Positions 35,014 to 44,097 of a stretch of DNA of 62,204 nt are shown here, one piece after another. Source of the stretch: an uncultured bacterium (GTDB lineage: Bacteria > Planctomycetota > UBA1135 > GCA-002686595); assembly GCA_938083085.1 (NCBI GenBank), contig CALLKX010000031.1:1-62204 (forward strand). The letters are read 5' to 3'. A model generated the notes under the pieces. That model had not been told where the DNA came from and did not search any database. It saw only the letters and a program-made list of their open reading frames with translations. The position numbers were made by a program, and so were the translations under genes. How positions within the stretch are numbered: position 1 is the stretch's first letter; every line of letters begins with the position of its first letter.

Positions 35014-36245
35014 TTGACGGAGACGAGCTCGACGTAGAAGACGAGCGTCGCGTTCGGGGGGATGGCCCCGCCTGCGCCGCGTGCGCCGTATCCGATCGAG
35101 GGGGGGATCACGAACAGGGTCGCGCCGCCCTCCTTCATCAGCTGGAGACCCTCGGTCCACCCGGCGATGACGCCGCCCAGGTTGAAGTCCAAGGGGGCGC
35201 CTCGGTCGTAGGAGTTATCGAAGCCCGTGCCGTCCGTCAGCCACCCGGCGTAGTGGGCGAGGACTCCGTTGCTGGCGGTCGGCGTCTTGCCGGTCCCCTC
35301 TCGGATGGTCTTGTACTTGAGACCCGAGGGAGTCGTGGTGAGCTCCGACTCGTCCGGGACCTGGAACTCGGGCTTGGTGAAGGTCATGGTGTTCACGCAC
35401 TCGAGGACCCAGACCTCGTCCGAGCCAGGCTTGAGCACGGGGTTCTGGCTCCGGAGGCCGACTCCGATCTTCGCCGGGACGTTCATCACGAGCTGCGCGC
35501 CCGGCTTGAGATGCTCGAGGGCCTCTTCCATGAACTTGAGGGGCACCGCCTTGGCGGACAGCATCATCGGGCCTCCTCGGCTGGTGTGTCCCACGACGAA
35601 GGCGCCCTCCGGGGTGAAGCACGAGAACTTGATGAGTCCCATGTCCGACTCGGCGATCGTCGCACCCTCTCCGGCCTTGATCACCTGCACCTTGGAGCCC
35701 AGCGGCTTCTCGATGACCCCCTCCGCTTCGGCGTTGAACGGGATGAACGGCAGGGCCCGGTCGACGATCGAGAGGAGCTCGACCTCGAAGATGAGGTCCG
35801 CGTTGCCCGCGATCTTGGGGGGGGAGCCGCGCTCACCGTAGCCCATCGCCGAGGGCACATAGAGCTTCCACTGGGCGCCAGGGGACATCAGCTGCAGGGC
35901 CTCGTTCCACCCGTCGATCAGGCCACCCACGGGGAACTCGGCCGGCTGCGGATCGAGCCCGGGGCGGCGAGGAGTACGGGAGCTGTCGAAGACGGTCTCG
36001 TCGAGGTTCCACCCCGTGTAGTCCACCCGGACCAGGTCGCCCATCGCCGGGCTCGCCGTGCCGTCGCCTTCCTTCATGACGCAGTAGCGAAGGCCCGAAG
36101 GGAGCATCTTCATCGTGCCGCAATCGGGAATCGGCGGGTCCTCGGCGCTCACCGTCAGGGGAGCCGGATCGAGAGACACGGGCGCAACAGGCGGCGCCGG
36201 GACAAGAAGGTGAACGGCGAGGAGGGGCGTGGCGAGGATCAGCAT
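35010..36245 (-). CDS. exported peptidyl-prolyl isomerase with three FKBP modules
   Basis: The protein has 411 residues with a signal peptide at 1-22. Module 1 (about 45-160) has VRVDYTGW, VFDSSR and PSAMGYGERG. Module 3 (about 300-411) is the canonical one: AHYAGWLTDGTGFDNSYDRG, VIAGWTEGLQLMKEGG split over the site, and IPPSIGYGARGAGG. The middle part (about 165-290, with LIKFSCFTPEGAFV and ALEHLKPGAQLVM) resembles a degenerate FKBP module without the active-site tyrosine and phenylalanine. It probably assists folding of exported proteins. The O-methyltransferase gene overlaps by four bases. Confidence 0.88.
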   Translation of the reverse strand: MLILATPLLAVHLLVPAPPVAPVSLDPAPLTVSAEDPPIPDCGTMKMLPSGLRYCVMKEGDGTASPAMGDLVRVDYTGWNLDETVFDSSRTPRRPGLDPQPAEFPVGGLIDGWNEALQLMSPGAQWKLYVPSAMGYGERGSPPKIAGNADLIFEVELLSIVDRALPFIPFNAEAEGVIEKPLGSKVQVIKAGEGATIAESDMGLIKFSCFTPEGAFVVGHTSRGGPMMLSAKAVPLKFMEEALEHLKPGAQLVMNVPAKIGVGLRSQNPVLKPGSDEVWVLECVNTMTFTKPEFQVPDESELTTTPSGLKYKTIREGTGKTPTASNGVLAHYAGWLTDGTGFDNSYDRGAPLDFNLGGVIAGWTEGLQLMKEGGATLFVIPPSIGYGARGAGGAIPPNATLVFYVELVSVK

Positions 36246-36331
36246 CGTCAGGAGAGGGGTGGTTCGTGGGGCCCTTGCAGGCGACGGGGTTGGACGGAGT
36301 GTGGGCGGGTCGCGGTGAGGTGGGGTCTACG

Positions 36332-37126
36332 TCACAGGCCCATGACGTGATAGCCCGCGTCGACGAAGATCGTCGTGCCGGTGATGCCCCGCGAGTGGGG
36401 GCCCACGAGGAACAGGCAGGTGTCACCAACCTCCTCGGCCGTCACGTTGCGACGCAAGGGGGCCTTCTCAGCGATCCGATCGAGCATGGTCCCGAAGTCC
36501 TTCACGCCGGAGGCGGAGAGGGTACGGATCGGGCCCGCGCTGATGGCGTTCACCCGGATGCTCCGCGGCCCGACGTCGGCGGCGAGGTACCGGACGGACG
36601 CCTCGAGGGCCGCCTTCGCGATCCCCATCACGTTGTAGTTGGGGACCACCCGATCGGCGCCGAGGTAGCTGAGGGTCACGATCGATCCCTCGCGCCCCTC
36701 CATCAGGGGGAGGGCGGCGCGGGTGACGGCCGTGAGGGAGTAGGCGGAGACCTCGTGGGCGAGCATGTAGCCCTCCTTCGAGGTGTCGAAGAAGTTCCCC
36801 TGGAGCTCCTCGCGGCGGGCGAATGCGATGGCGTGGACCATGGCGTCCAGGCCTCCAAATTCGTTCCCGATCGTCTCGAAGGCTGCCTTGACCTCGTCGG
36901 ACTGAGTGACGTCGCAGGGAAGGGTGATCGACCCGGGGCACTCCTCAGCGAGCTTGTCCACGGCGGCCTTCAGTCGCTCGTTCGCGTAGGTGAACGCCAG
37001 CTTCATGCCTGCGTCCGCGAGGGACCGCGCGCAGCCCCAGGCCAGGGAGCGCTTGTTGGCGACGCCAAGGATGACGCCGGTCTTGCCTTCGAGGATCCTC
37101 GGAACGGAGGGGGCGGGTTCGGACAT
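36332..37126 (-). CDS. fabI: enoyl-[acyl-carrier-protein] reductase
   Basis: The protein has 264 residues, the usual FabI length. It reduces trans-2-enoyl-ACP in the last step of each fatty-acid elongation cycle. GVANKRSLAWGCARSLADAG is the divergent NAD-binding motif of FabI, DAMVHAIAFA is typical of the fold, and the catalytic Tyr-x6-Lys is in Tyr...NYNVMGIAKAALE. ISAGPIRTLSASGV precedes the flexible substrate loop. It is monocistronic here and divergent from the regulator gene at 37425, with a 298-base spacer. Confidence 0.95.
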   Translation of the reverse strand: MSEPAPSVPRILEGKTGVILGVANKRSLAWGCARSLADAGMKLAFTYANERLKAAVDKLAEECPGSITLPCDVTQSDEVKAAFETIGNEFGGLDAMVHAIAFARREELQGNFFDTSKEGYMLAHEVSAYSLTAVTRAALPLMEGREGSIVTLSYLGADRVVPNYNVMGIAKAALEASVRYLAADVGPRSIRVNAISAGPIRTLSASGVKDFGTMLDRIAEKAPLRRNVTAEEVGDTCLFLVGPHSRGITGTTIFVDAGYHVMGL

Positions 37127-37424
37127 GCCGGGGTGTTGGGGTGTGCGATCTTGCCGGCTCCCATTCCCGGGCTCCGGTCTGGCGGATTCGAGCGGGGAGG
37201 ATAGAGGTTCCGTCGTTCCGTGGGCGAGTCCCTGGTGTGGAAGCGGTTTTCCACAATGGTTCCTGGGCCCTCCTTGGCTCCGGTCATCGATCTGGGGAAT
37301 TTCTACAGGGACCGGGCCTCAGGGGGGCCTCCGGAGCGGTTGGGTGGATCCAGGCGGCGGAATCCTCCCTAGGCCGATAGCTTGACCTCGGAGGAGTGGG
37401 CCATCGCGGCGGCTTCTGTCCCTC

Positions 37425-38021
37425 ATGCCTTCCATGACTCAACAACGATCCGCCCACGGCCTGCGCTGGCCCATGCGCGACCAATGGTCGCCCGTGCCCG
37501 CCTGGCGTCGCTACATGCGGGTCGGCGAGGCCGAGGAGGTCCTCAGGCAGATCATTCCGGGCGACCCCCTCCGCCTCCGGTTCCTGGCGGCAGCGCGGAT
37601 CACCGCCGCCGCCCGCGTGCTGGACGTCGACCGGGTGGTCTTGCGGGCCATGGTGAGGATCTCGCACGGGGCGGCGCTCGGCGGCCCCCCTGCTTCGGAG
37701 CGATGGTTGGTCGAAGAGATGGACCAGGCCATCGAGGACACCGTCGAGGCCGGCGCTCTCGATCTGGACGCCGTCGGCCCCTTCCTGAAGGGGCTCGCCA
37801 GTGGTGTGGGCCTGGAGAGCGAGGCGCTCGTTCGATGCTGCGTGGCGTTCAACCGGCGGAGTCACGATGAGCGGGTGGCGTTCTGGTCCCTGATGTTGGC
37901 GGACGAGCCGTTGGAGGAGGCCGCGCGGGGCCATGGAGTGAGCCCCACGGAGCTAGCGCAGCGGTCGAAGCGGGTCCTCTCGGCGATGTTGCGAGCGGCT
38001 GACGGAGGCGGCGCCATATGA
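37425..38021 (+). CDS. small helix-turn-helix protein, possible sigma-region-4-like
   Basis: The protein has 198 residues and is all-helical. The end, DERVAFWSLMLADEPLEEAARGHGVSPTELAQRSKRVLSAML (described here only as residues 148-189), has the look of a sigma-region-4 or LuxR-like helix-turn-helix: a lead helix, a turn at residues 169-173 and a recognition helix at 174-185. No other domain is recognised. The downstream regulator gene overlaps its stop as ATGA, so the two proteins are made together and may form one regulatory unit. The start ATG at 37425 is preferred over a second ATG three codons later only by length. Confidence 0.6.
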   Translation: MPSMTQQRSAHGLRWPMRDQWSPVPAWRRYMRVGEAEEVLRQIIPGDPLRLRFLAAARITAAARVLDVDRVVLRAMVRISHGAALGGPPASERWLVEEMDQAIEDTVEAGALDLDAVGPFLKGLASGVGLESEALVRCCVAFNRRSHDERVAFWSLMLADEPLEEAARGHGVSPTELAQRSKRVLSAMLRAADGGGAI

Positions 38022-40822
38022 GCAGTCGCCCCAAGGGCGCGCCCCCTGAGGACGCTGTCGACCTGCTGCTTCCCAGCGCGTCGGAGGACGAGCGGGAGAT
38101 CGCGCGGGAGCTGGCGACGGCCTTCCGACTGGCCGCCATCGAGACGGCGGACGCGCGCTCGCCGTCCACAGGGATCGAGCCGGGGCTCGCGCAGGCTGCG
38201 CTCCGGGAGCATGACCTTGGGGAGGCGCTGCTCGGACTGCAGGACGTCATGATCCACCACGCAGGTCCGTGTCGCGGACCCTCCTCCTTCGCGGTTCTTC
38301 CGCGACCTCGCGCCCCGTATACGGAATCCCTGCAGTCGCTCCTGAAGCTCCTCGGGCGCCGATCCGAGGAGCTGCAGTTTCGGCTCCCGGCGCCTGAGAC
38401 GTCGCGGAGGGCCGCGCTCCTTGACCTCCTTGAGGTGATGAAGGCATGGGGTCGGCATCCCGAGGCCAGCGAGGCGCAGGCCGCGCAGGGGAGGCTTTGG
38501 GAGGCGCGTTGCCTCCACAACGACGGTGAGCTGGCGAGGTCCCGTGAGCTGCTCGAGGACATCCTGAGCAGTCTTCCGGGGAGCCACGACCGGGTGCACC
38601 GCAGGTTCCGCGCCGAGGTGCTCGCGGAGCTGGTGTCGCTCCACATGGATGCTGGCGAGCTTGAGGAGGCGAAGCGAGCCGTCGACCGCGGCGGCCCGTC
38701 GCCTAGGCTGCCGGCAGACGTGCGCTGGAACCTCGACTCGCTCGCGCTCGCCCTCGACTGGCTCGCGGGGGGGCCGTCTCTTCCAGCGCTTGATGGCGCG
38801 TTCCTCCGGTTTGGGTTCGATATCCCCGGCGGGTGGCGAGAGGTGCTTCAGCGGGTAGGGCCGCAGCAGGCGGCGACAGAGCGAGCGCCGCTGCAAGCTG
38901 GCGCGGAGGGCACGACGGATGGCTTCCGCTCGCTTCCCTCCCGTTCGGAGCTCGGGGCTCAGGCGGTGGTCTTCCTCGTCGTTGACGACCAGGGGCGCCT
39001 GCGAAGGGGCGCTGCGGATGTGGCGCCCGCGCTCGAAGGGGCCGTCGATCAGTGGGTCCGCCGGTGGCGCCATGTTGATACGGAGTCTCACTCGATCCTG
39101 CAGGCCGCGCTGCGCGGGTCTGCGCCGGAGATCGTCATATCCGGGGCGCCGGGAGGCGGCTCTGACGACAGCCTGCGAGGCTCGTGCATCGACGCCGAGC
39201 GCGGTTGGCCGCAGGCGGTGATCGCGCTCCCTCTCGAGCAAGGGCATGAGGTGGTCGGAGTGCTCTGGATGGAGTTCGCGAGACGCATGCTCCCCGGCGC
39301 GGCCCGCCTTCAATCTGTGGCTGAGCGAGCGGTGGGCCATCCGCTGCTTCGGCACCGGGTGGGAGCCGCGGTGCGCCTCGGCGAGGAGGAGCACGGCCCA
39401 CTGGCGCTCGAGGATCAGTCGGTGCGTCGGGACCTCCATCAACTTTGGGCCGAGCTCGTGGACGAGCTGGCGCTCAAGACGGCCGAGCGTCGCTGGGTCG
39501 GGTTCCAGCGGGTTGGGTCCACAGGTGACCTGGTCCCGGTCGCGAGCGGTGGGGCCGGCGGAGGTCTCCTCGGAGAGCCTAGCAGCGGCGGCCTCTGGGC
39601 CATCCGGCGAGTACTGGCCGGCGGCGGGTTCCTCCGCTACGAGAGCGATCAGGACGGTGGACGCTCGTCCATGCTGCACCCTGGCGCCGCCGCTGGCGTG
39701 GCCATCGCGGTCCCGGGTTTCTCGGGCGTGGAGGCGGTGCTCATCATCGAGTCAGCGCGCGGCGGTGACAGCCGCGAGCGGGACGCGATCCGCTGGACCG
39801 AGGCGCTGGAGCGTCGGTCGAATGTGCTCCAGTGTGGCGTCCTCGATCACCGGGACCGCGTCCACCAGGGGGGCGGTCTTGTCCTGGACGCCCGGGCGCC
39901 TGACGAAGTGGAGCGACTGACTCGGATCCAGGTCCTGGCCAGCAACCGCTCTGACCTCATCATCCGCGGGGAGGCGGGCTGCGGTCGGCGGACGATTGCC
40001 CGGGCCATACACCACGCGAGGCGCGCGCGGAACGGCCGCGAGGAGCTCGTCCAGCTGTCCTGCTTCGGGGTCCAGACGGCGGACCTCGAGCGGGCCTTCG
40101 CGGGCGACACCGTCGAGACCGTGGTGCTGACCGATGTCGACAGATTGGATGTTGATGGCCAGGTCACCCTCGCGCGGCTCCTGGATCGAGAGATCCAGGA
40201 ACGTCCCCGACTCGTCGCGACTGGAGCAGCGTCCACAGCGAGGGATGCCGCTCCCGCAGAGGGGGCTGGGTCGGGCGGCCCGACGGTGTCCTTCGACCCG
40301 ACACGTCATCCGGACCTGTATCGGAATCTCGGTCGCGTCGAGGTCCTGATCCCGCCGCTCCGTCAGGTCCGTCACAGGATCCCGGCGCTGGCGCGGTCGC
40401 TCGCCGGGCGCTGGGAGCGGAGCGCAAGGCCGGGGGTCCCGATGCTCTGGTCGGATGAGTCCGATGGGGTCGAGTCGATCCTCTGGCGTCAGCCCTGGGA
40501 GGGGAACGCGATCGAGCTGGAGGCTGTGGTCCGCCAGGCGCTCCTCCGCGCCGCGGGAGCCGCCGTTGGGGTCGCAGACCTGATGGCTGCCTTCAGGGAC
40601 GTGGGGCTGGCCCCCCTCTCGAAGCTGTCCTCACGCAGCCCTGATGTGAGGGACGTCGCCTCGGCGCTCTGGACCACCCGGACGGCCACCGGGCGGGTGA
40701 ACAAGACCCGGGCTGCGGCCTATTGCGGCTGGGATCCGAACACGCTTGCAGCGCGCTTGCGCGACATGGGGATCTCCGAGCTTCAGGACGCCGAGCGTCT
40801 GCTCGAGGATTCGCCCTCCTGA
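38018..40822 (+). CDS. NtrC-like AAA+ regulator with degenerate ATPase site
   Basis: The protein has 934 residues. Residues 130-280 are TPR-like helices and 310-600 hold one or two degenerate GAF-like domains. Residues 630-850 align with sigma-54 activators: the end DLYRNLGRVEVLIPPLRQ (766-783) and WEGNAIELEAVVRQALL are unmistakable. Yet the Walker A motif is GEAGCGRR (651-658), lacking the lysine; the Walker B region is VVLTDVDRL without the DE pair; and the GAFTGA loop is absent (LERAFAGD instead). A Fis-type helix-turn-helix closes the protein (VNKTRAAAYCGWDPNTLAARL, residues 894-914, in part). It probably binds DNA without ATP-driven sigma-54 remodelling. Confidence 0.8.
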   Translation: MSSRPKGAPPEDAVDLLLPSASEDEREIARELATAFRLAAIETADARSPSTGIEPGLAQAALREHDLGEALLGLQDVMIHHAGPCRGPSSFAVLPRPRAPYTESLQSLLKLLGRRSEELQFRLPAPETSRRAALLDLLEVMKAWGRHPEASEAQAAQGRLWEARCLHNDGELARSRELLEDILSSLPGSHDRVHRRFRAEVLAELVSLHMDAGELEEAKRAVDRGGPSPRLPADVRWNLDSLALALDWLAGGPSLPALDGAFLRFGFDIPGGWREVLQRVGPQQAATERAPLQAGAEGTTDGFRSLPSRSELGAQAVVFLVVDDQGRLRRGAADVAPALEGAVDQWVRRWRHVDTESHSILQAALRGSAPEIVISGAPGGGSDDSLRGSCIDAERGWPQAVIALPLEQGHEVVGVLWMEFARRMLPGAARLQSVAERAVGHPLLRHRVGAAVRLGEEEHGPLALEDQSVRRDLHQLWAELVDELALKTAERRWVGFQRVGSTGDLVPVASGGAGGGLLGEPSSGGLWAIRRVLAGGGFLRYESDQDGGRSSMLHPGAAAGVAIAVPGFSGVEAVLIIESARGGDSRERDAIRWTEALERRSNVLQCGVLDHRDRVHQGGGLVLDARAPDEVERLTRIQVLASNRSDLIIRGEAGCGRRTIARAIHHARRARNGREELVQLSCFGVQTADLERAFAGDTVETVVLTDVDRLDVDGQVTLARLLDREIQERPRLVATGAASTARDAAPAEGAGSGGPTVSFDPTRHPDLYRNLGRVEVLIPPLRQVRHRIPALARSLAGRWERSARPGVPMLWSDESDGVESILWRQPWEGNAIELEAVVRQALLRAAGAAVGVADLMAAFRDVGLAPLSKLSSRSPDVRDVASALWTTRTATGRVNKTRAAAYCGWDPNTLAARLRDMGISELQDAERLLEDSPS

Positions 40823-40911
40823 GGCGGGCCCCCCAAGGCCGCCTGCCCGCTAGGATCTCGACCTCACTCGGGCACCTGTCCGGTTCCGATTGCGGCCTTG
40901 CTCAAGGCCTT

Positions 40912-40979
40912 GAACCGGCCCTGAACCGGCCCAGAACCGGCCCAGAACCGGTCCAGACCTCGGCCCAGACCTCGGCCCC
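40912..40979. repeat. six short tandem units upstream of queA
   Basis: Four 11-base units based on gaaccggccca are followed by two 12-base units based on gacctcggccca. The array ends 19 bases before the queA start codon, so it lies in the leader or promoter of that gene. Units 2 and 3 are identical, which suggests recent slippage. Confidence 0.85.
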
Positions 40980-40998
40980 GTGCGCCGAGCCGCTCACG

Positions 40999-42072
40999 TT
41001 GCGAACCACAGACTTTGATTTCGAGCTGCCGGTCGAGCGCATCGCCCAGGAGCCAGTGGAGCCCCGCGATGCTGCGAGGCTCCTCGTTCGTGATGCCGCC
41101 GATGGGGGTGTGCTTCGCCACGGTCAGGTGCGGGACCTGCCAGACTTCCTACGGGCCGGTGATCTGCTGGTGGTCAATGACACGCGTGTCCTCCCTGCGC
41201 GGGTGATGGGGAGGCGGGCGACCGGTGGGCAGGTCGAGCTGCTCTTCCTCGAGCCAGACGCGGCCTTCGCGCATGAGCGAGGCTGGCGCGCGATGGTTCG
41301 CCCGGCAAAGAAGCTCAAGCCTGGCGAGCGGGTGGCGTGCAAGGCGGGGGTGATCGCGCGCATGCTGGAGCGGTCCAGCGAGGACGGCACGTGGGCGGTG
41401 ACGCTGGAGGGCGCAGACGGAGAGGTCCGTCCGATGGAGGAGTGGCTCGCGTGCTGCGGGGTGATGCCGCTGCCGCCCTACATTCAGCGACCCGCGAGAG
41501 CGGAGGACGAGGAGCGGTATCAGACCGTCTACGCCGCGGAACCCGGGGCGGTGGCGGCGCCGACCGCGGGGCTTCACTTCACCGATCGCCTGTTCGAGGG
41601 GCTCGCGGAGCGAGGTGTGGGCGTCGCTCGCGTCACCCTCCACGTCGGGGCCGGGACGTTCCTGCCCGTGACCGCCGATCGGCTCCAGGACCACGCCATG
41701 CACGCCGAGCGCTACGAACTCTCCGAGGAATGTGAGCAGGCGGTGCGCCGGACCCGCGAGGCCGGGGGACGGGTCATTGCGGTCGGGACCACCAGCGCCC
41801 GGGTGCTGGAGTCCTGCCGCGCGGATGACGGGGAGGCCTCAGCCGCGGGCGTTCGGGCGGGGCGTGGGGAGACGCGGATCTTCCTTCACCCGGGCCGCGG
41901 GCCGGCGGTCTGTGACGGGATCTTCACGAACTTCCATCTCCCCAAGAGCACGCTCGTGATGCTTGTCGCCTCGTTCATCGGGACCGCCGAGACGCTCGCC
42001 ATGTACCGCGCCGCGATCGAGGCGGACTACCGCTTCTACAGCTACGGGGACGCGACGCTCGTCCTCCGCTGA
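40999..42072 (+). CDS. queA: S-adenosylmethionine:tRNA ribosyltransferase-isomerase
   Basis: The protein has 357 residues from a TTG start, chosen because it gives MRTTDFDFELPVERIAQEP, the standard QueA beginning; no in-frame ATG or GTG fits. Family motifs include LVVNDTRVLPAR, PLPPYIQRPA, AAPTAGLHFT and the late FTNFHLPKSTLVMLV. QueA moves the ribosyl part of SAM to preQ1 in tRNA, giving epoxyqueuosine. QueG, which reduces that product, is encoded at 44703-45881. A tandem repeat sits just upstream. Confidence 0.95.
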   Translation: MRTTDFDFELPVERIAQEPVEPRDAARLLVRDAADGGVLRHGQVRDLPDFLRAGDLLVVNDTRVLPARVMGRRATGGQVELLFLEPDAAFAHERGWRAMVRPAKKLKPGERVACKAGVIARMLERSSEDGTWAVTLEGADGEVRPMEEWLACCGVMPLPPYIQRPARAEDEERYQTVYAAEPGAVAAPTAGLHFTDRLFEGLAERGVGVARVTLHVGAGTFLPVTADRLQDHAMHAERYELSEECEQAVRRTREAGGRVIAVGTTSARVLESCRADDGEASAAGVRAGRGETRIFLHPGRGPAVCDGIFTNFHLPKSTLVMLVASFIGTAETLAMYRAAIEADYRFYSYGDATLVLR

Positions 42073-42079
42073 GCAGCGC

Positions 42080-42817
42080 TCACTCGTCGCCGGTCTCGAG
42101 CAGGGTTCGCAGGGCTCGGGCGGCGAGGGCGGGGTCCTCGGCGCCAAGGATCGCCGAGCCGACGGCCGCGCGCCCGACCCGATCGAGTTGGTCGGCGTTG
42201 GAGAGGTCAATCCCGCCGATGGGGAAGACCGGGGCGGCCGAGGATTCTGCAGCCAGCCACGCCCGCTCCGGACCCACGATGGTGGGCTGTGTGCCCGAGT
42301 CTGGCGTCGCGACGTATCCCTTGGTGGAGGTCGGGAAGACGGGACCGAAGCCAAGCATGTCGACGGGCTCGTCGAGGGCGGCGGCGAGGTCAGCTGCGCC
42401 ATGGGTCGACAAGCCGATCACTTGATCAGCGGCCAGCACCTGCCGGGCGACCGCTGGGGGCGTGTCTGATGCGCCCACATGGACACCGTCCAGCCCCTCT
42501 GGAGCGAGGGCAGCGGCCACGTCGACGCGATCGTTGACCAGGACGAGGGGAGGTGTCGCCAGGTCGCTCGCTGCGCGGAGCGCGAGGACCTTGCGGCACC
42601 AGTAGAGCGCGTCGCGGGCGCTCGTGATCGTCGCGCCCTTCGGGGCTCCCGGGGCTCGGTCCCCGAGCATCTTGGGACGTACCTGGATCACATCGACATG
42701 GGGGAGCGCGCGCTCAAGGGCGCCGAGCGCTCCCTCGCCAGCCAGGTCTGGTGTGAAGATCAGCAGCAGCGTCGCTTCCTGCAGTCGGGCGCGCCGCCCG
42801 TCGCCGCTCAGCAGCAC
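42080..42817 (-). CDS. thiE: thiamine-phosphate synthase
   Basis: The protein has 245 residues, slightly longer than typical ThiE. It joins HMP-pyrophosphate and THZ-phosphate to thiamine phosphate in a TIM barrel. Landmarks are VIQVRPK, LVNDRVDVAAALA, GVHVGASD, IGLSTH, GFGPVFPTSTK and PIGGI. An internal stretch (residues 50-65, GDRAPGAPKGATIT) is longer than usual. It overlaps the end of arsM by about ten bases, and is tail to tail with queA with only seven bases between. Confidence 0.9.
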   Translation of the reverse strand: MLLSGDGRRARLQEATLLLIFTPDLAGEGALGALERALPHVDVIQVRPKMLGDRAPGAPKGATITSARDALYWCRKVLALRAASDLATPPLVLVNDRVDVAAALAPEGLDGVHVGASDTPPAVARQVLAADQVIGLSTHGAADLAAALDEPVDMLGFGPVFPTSTKGYVATPDSGTQPTIVGPERAWLAAESSAAPVFPIGGIDLSNADQLDRVGRAAVGSAILGAEDPALAARALRTLLETGDE

Positions 42818-44016
42818 GACGACCCGCCGCCTGGGGCGGGCTCACAGCAGGAGCTCGTGCCCGGCGCCACCTCGGCTCGGGCGACGCCTTGCTTGGTCTC
42901 TGCCGCGCTACGAGGCGTGTTGGTCCTGCAATTGAATGGCGCGGCTTCGGAGGCCGGGACCTCAAGGAGGGGGGGCACCGGGATGAACTGATCCGCGTAG
43001 GGCTCGCTCGTGTAGATCTCGAACGTCTTGCGGCAGACGGCGGTGCGAACGCCGCGCCTCAGCGTGTGCCCGTCATCGTCGACCACCTTCTTCCAGGGGC
43101 CCTTGTAGATGACGGCCTCGCGGTGATCGTCGCACGGACCTTCCTTTCCTTTGCGTGCGAGCACGGTCATGGAACGGAACTCGATCCCGTTCACCACCGC
43201 CCAAGGCTCCAGCTGATAGCTGGCGATCTCGATCCCGTAGAGGCCTGCGTCAGCGAAGGCCTGCAGGAAGCGGTCCTCGCGCATCGCGCCCGAGATGCAG
43301 CCGGACCACAGGTCGGGGTCGCGCTGCATCTCCTCGGGGACGTCCTCGTCCGAGACGATGTCGCTGATGGCTGCGCGGCCTCCGCGCTTCAGCACCCGGT
43401 GGATCTCCGCGAACATCCTCGGCTTATCCGCGGGGTCGACGAGGTTGAGGACGCAGTTCGAGAGCACCACGTCGACGGACTCATCGTCGACCATTGGGGC
43501 GGTCTCGCGGAGGGCATGGCGCTGCTGCTCGAGGGCGTCGAGGCCATGGAGATCTCGCACGGGGTGCTCCGCCAGCCAGCCCTCCAGCGCGTCATGGTCC
43601 AGGCGTAGGTCCTGAATGTGGCCACGGTGGAAGTCGACGTTATGCCACCCAATGCGTTCGCCCACCGCCTGCTGGTGCTCACGCGCGAGGGCGAGCATCT
43701 CGTCCGTGGTGTCGACGCCGATCACCCGCCCCGTCGGCCCGACGATCTGGCTCGCCATGTAGCAGATCTTCCCGGCTCCGGAGCCGAGGTCGACAACGAC
43801 GTCGCCTTCCCGGACGAAGCGGCTGGGGTCTCCGCAGCCGTAGTCGCGGTCCACGATCTCCGCAGGCAGGACCGCGAGGAGGGAGGCGTCGTAGTCGACC
43901 GGGCAGCAGAGCTCGGGCACCTGCTGCTGGGCGCCCTCGGCGTAGCGTGCGCGGACCGTCTCGAGGGTGGAATCGGGCTGCCTGGTGGTCGTGGTGGGGC
44001 TGCTGCTTTGACTCAT
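42808..44016 (-). CDS. arsM: arsenite S-adenosylmethyltransferase
   Basis: The protein has 402 residues from the ATG at 44016; an upstream ATG is possible. ArsM converts trivalent arsenite to methylated and volatile arsenicals. The SAM motif is VVVDLGSGAGK. The three conserved arsenic-binding cysteines are in place: Cys61 (YGCGDP), Cys188 (SNCVLNL) and Cys240 (SGCISGA). An extra CC pair lies at 37-38, and the C terminus ends in two Cys-Cys pairs (SSCC, twice, in residues 388-402), which may bind metal. No arsR or arsB is seen nearby. thiE follows with an overlap. Confidence 0.93.
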   Translation of the reverse strand: MSQSSSPTTTTRQPDSTLETVRARYAEGAQQQVPELCCPVDYDASLLAVLPAEIVDRDYGCGDPSRFVREGDVVVDLGSGAGKICYMASQIVGPTGRVIGVDTTDEMLALAREHQQAVGERIGWHNVDFHRGHIQDLRLDHDALEGWLAEHPVRDLHGLDALEQQRHALRETAPMVDDESVDVVLSNCVLNLVDPADKPRMFAEIHRVLKRGGRAAISDIVSDEDVPEEMQRDPDLWSGCISGAMREDRFLQAFADAGLYGIEIASYQLEPWAVVNGIEFRSMTVLARKGKEGPCDDHREAVIYKGPWKKVVDDDGHTLRRGVRTAVCRKTFEIYTSEPYADQFIPVPPLLEVPASEAAPFNCRTNTPRSAAETKQGVARAEVAPGTSSCCEPAPGGGSSCC

Positions 44017-44097
44017 CTCCCACGTCTTGTAACGCCTCCGCCGTTTCATTGCAGGCCCAACTGGCATGTCCCATGCGCTGGCGGGTCCATCAAGGTG

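Noticed and set aside
40822..40846. Weak hairpin after the NtrC-like gene as terminator
   Set aside because: Only about six base pairs with a C-rich loop and no T-tract; not convincing.
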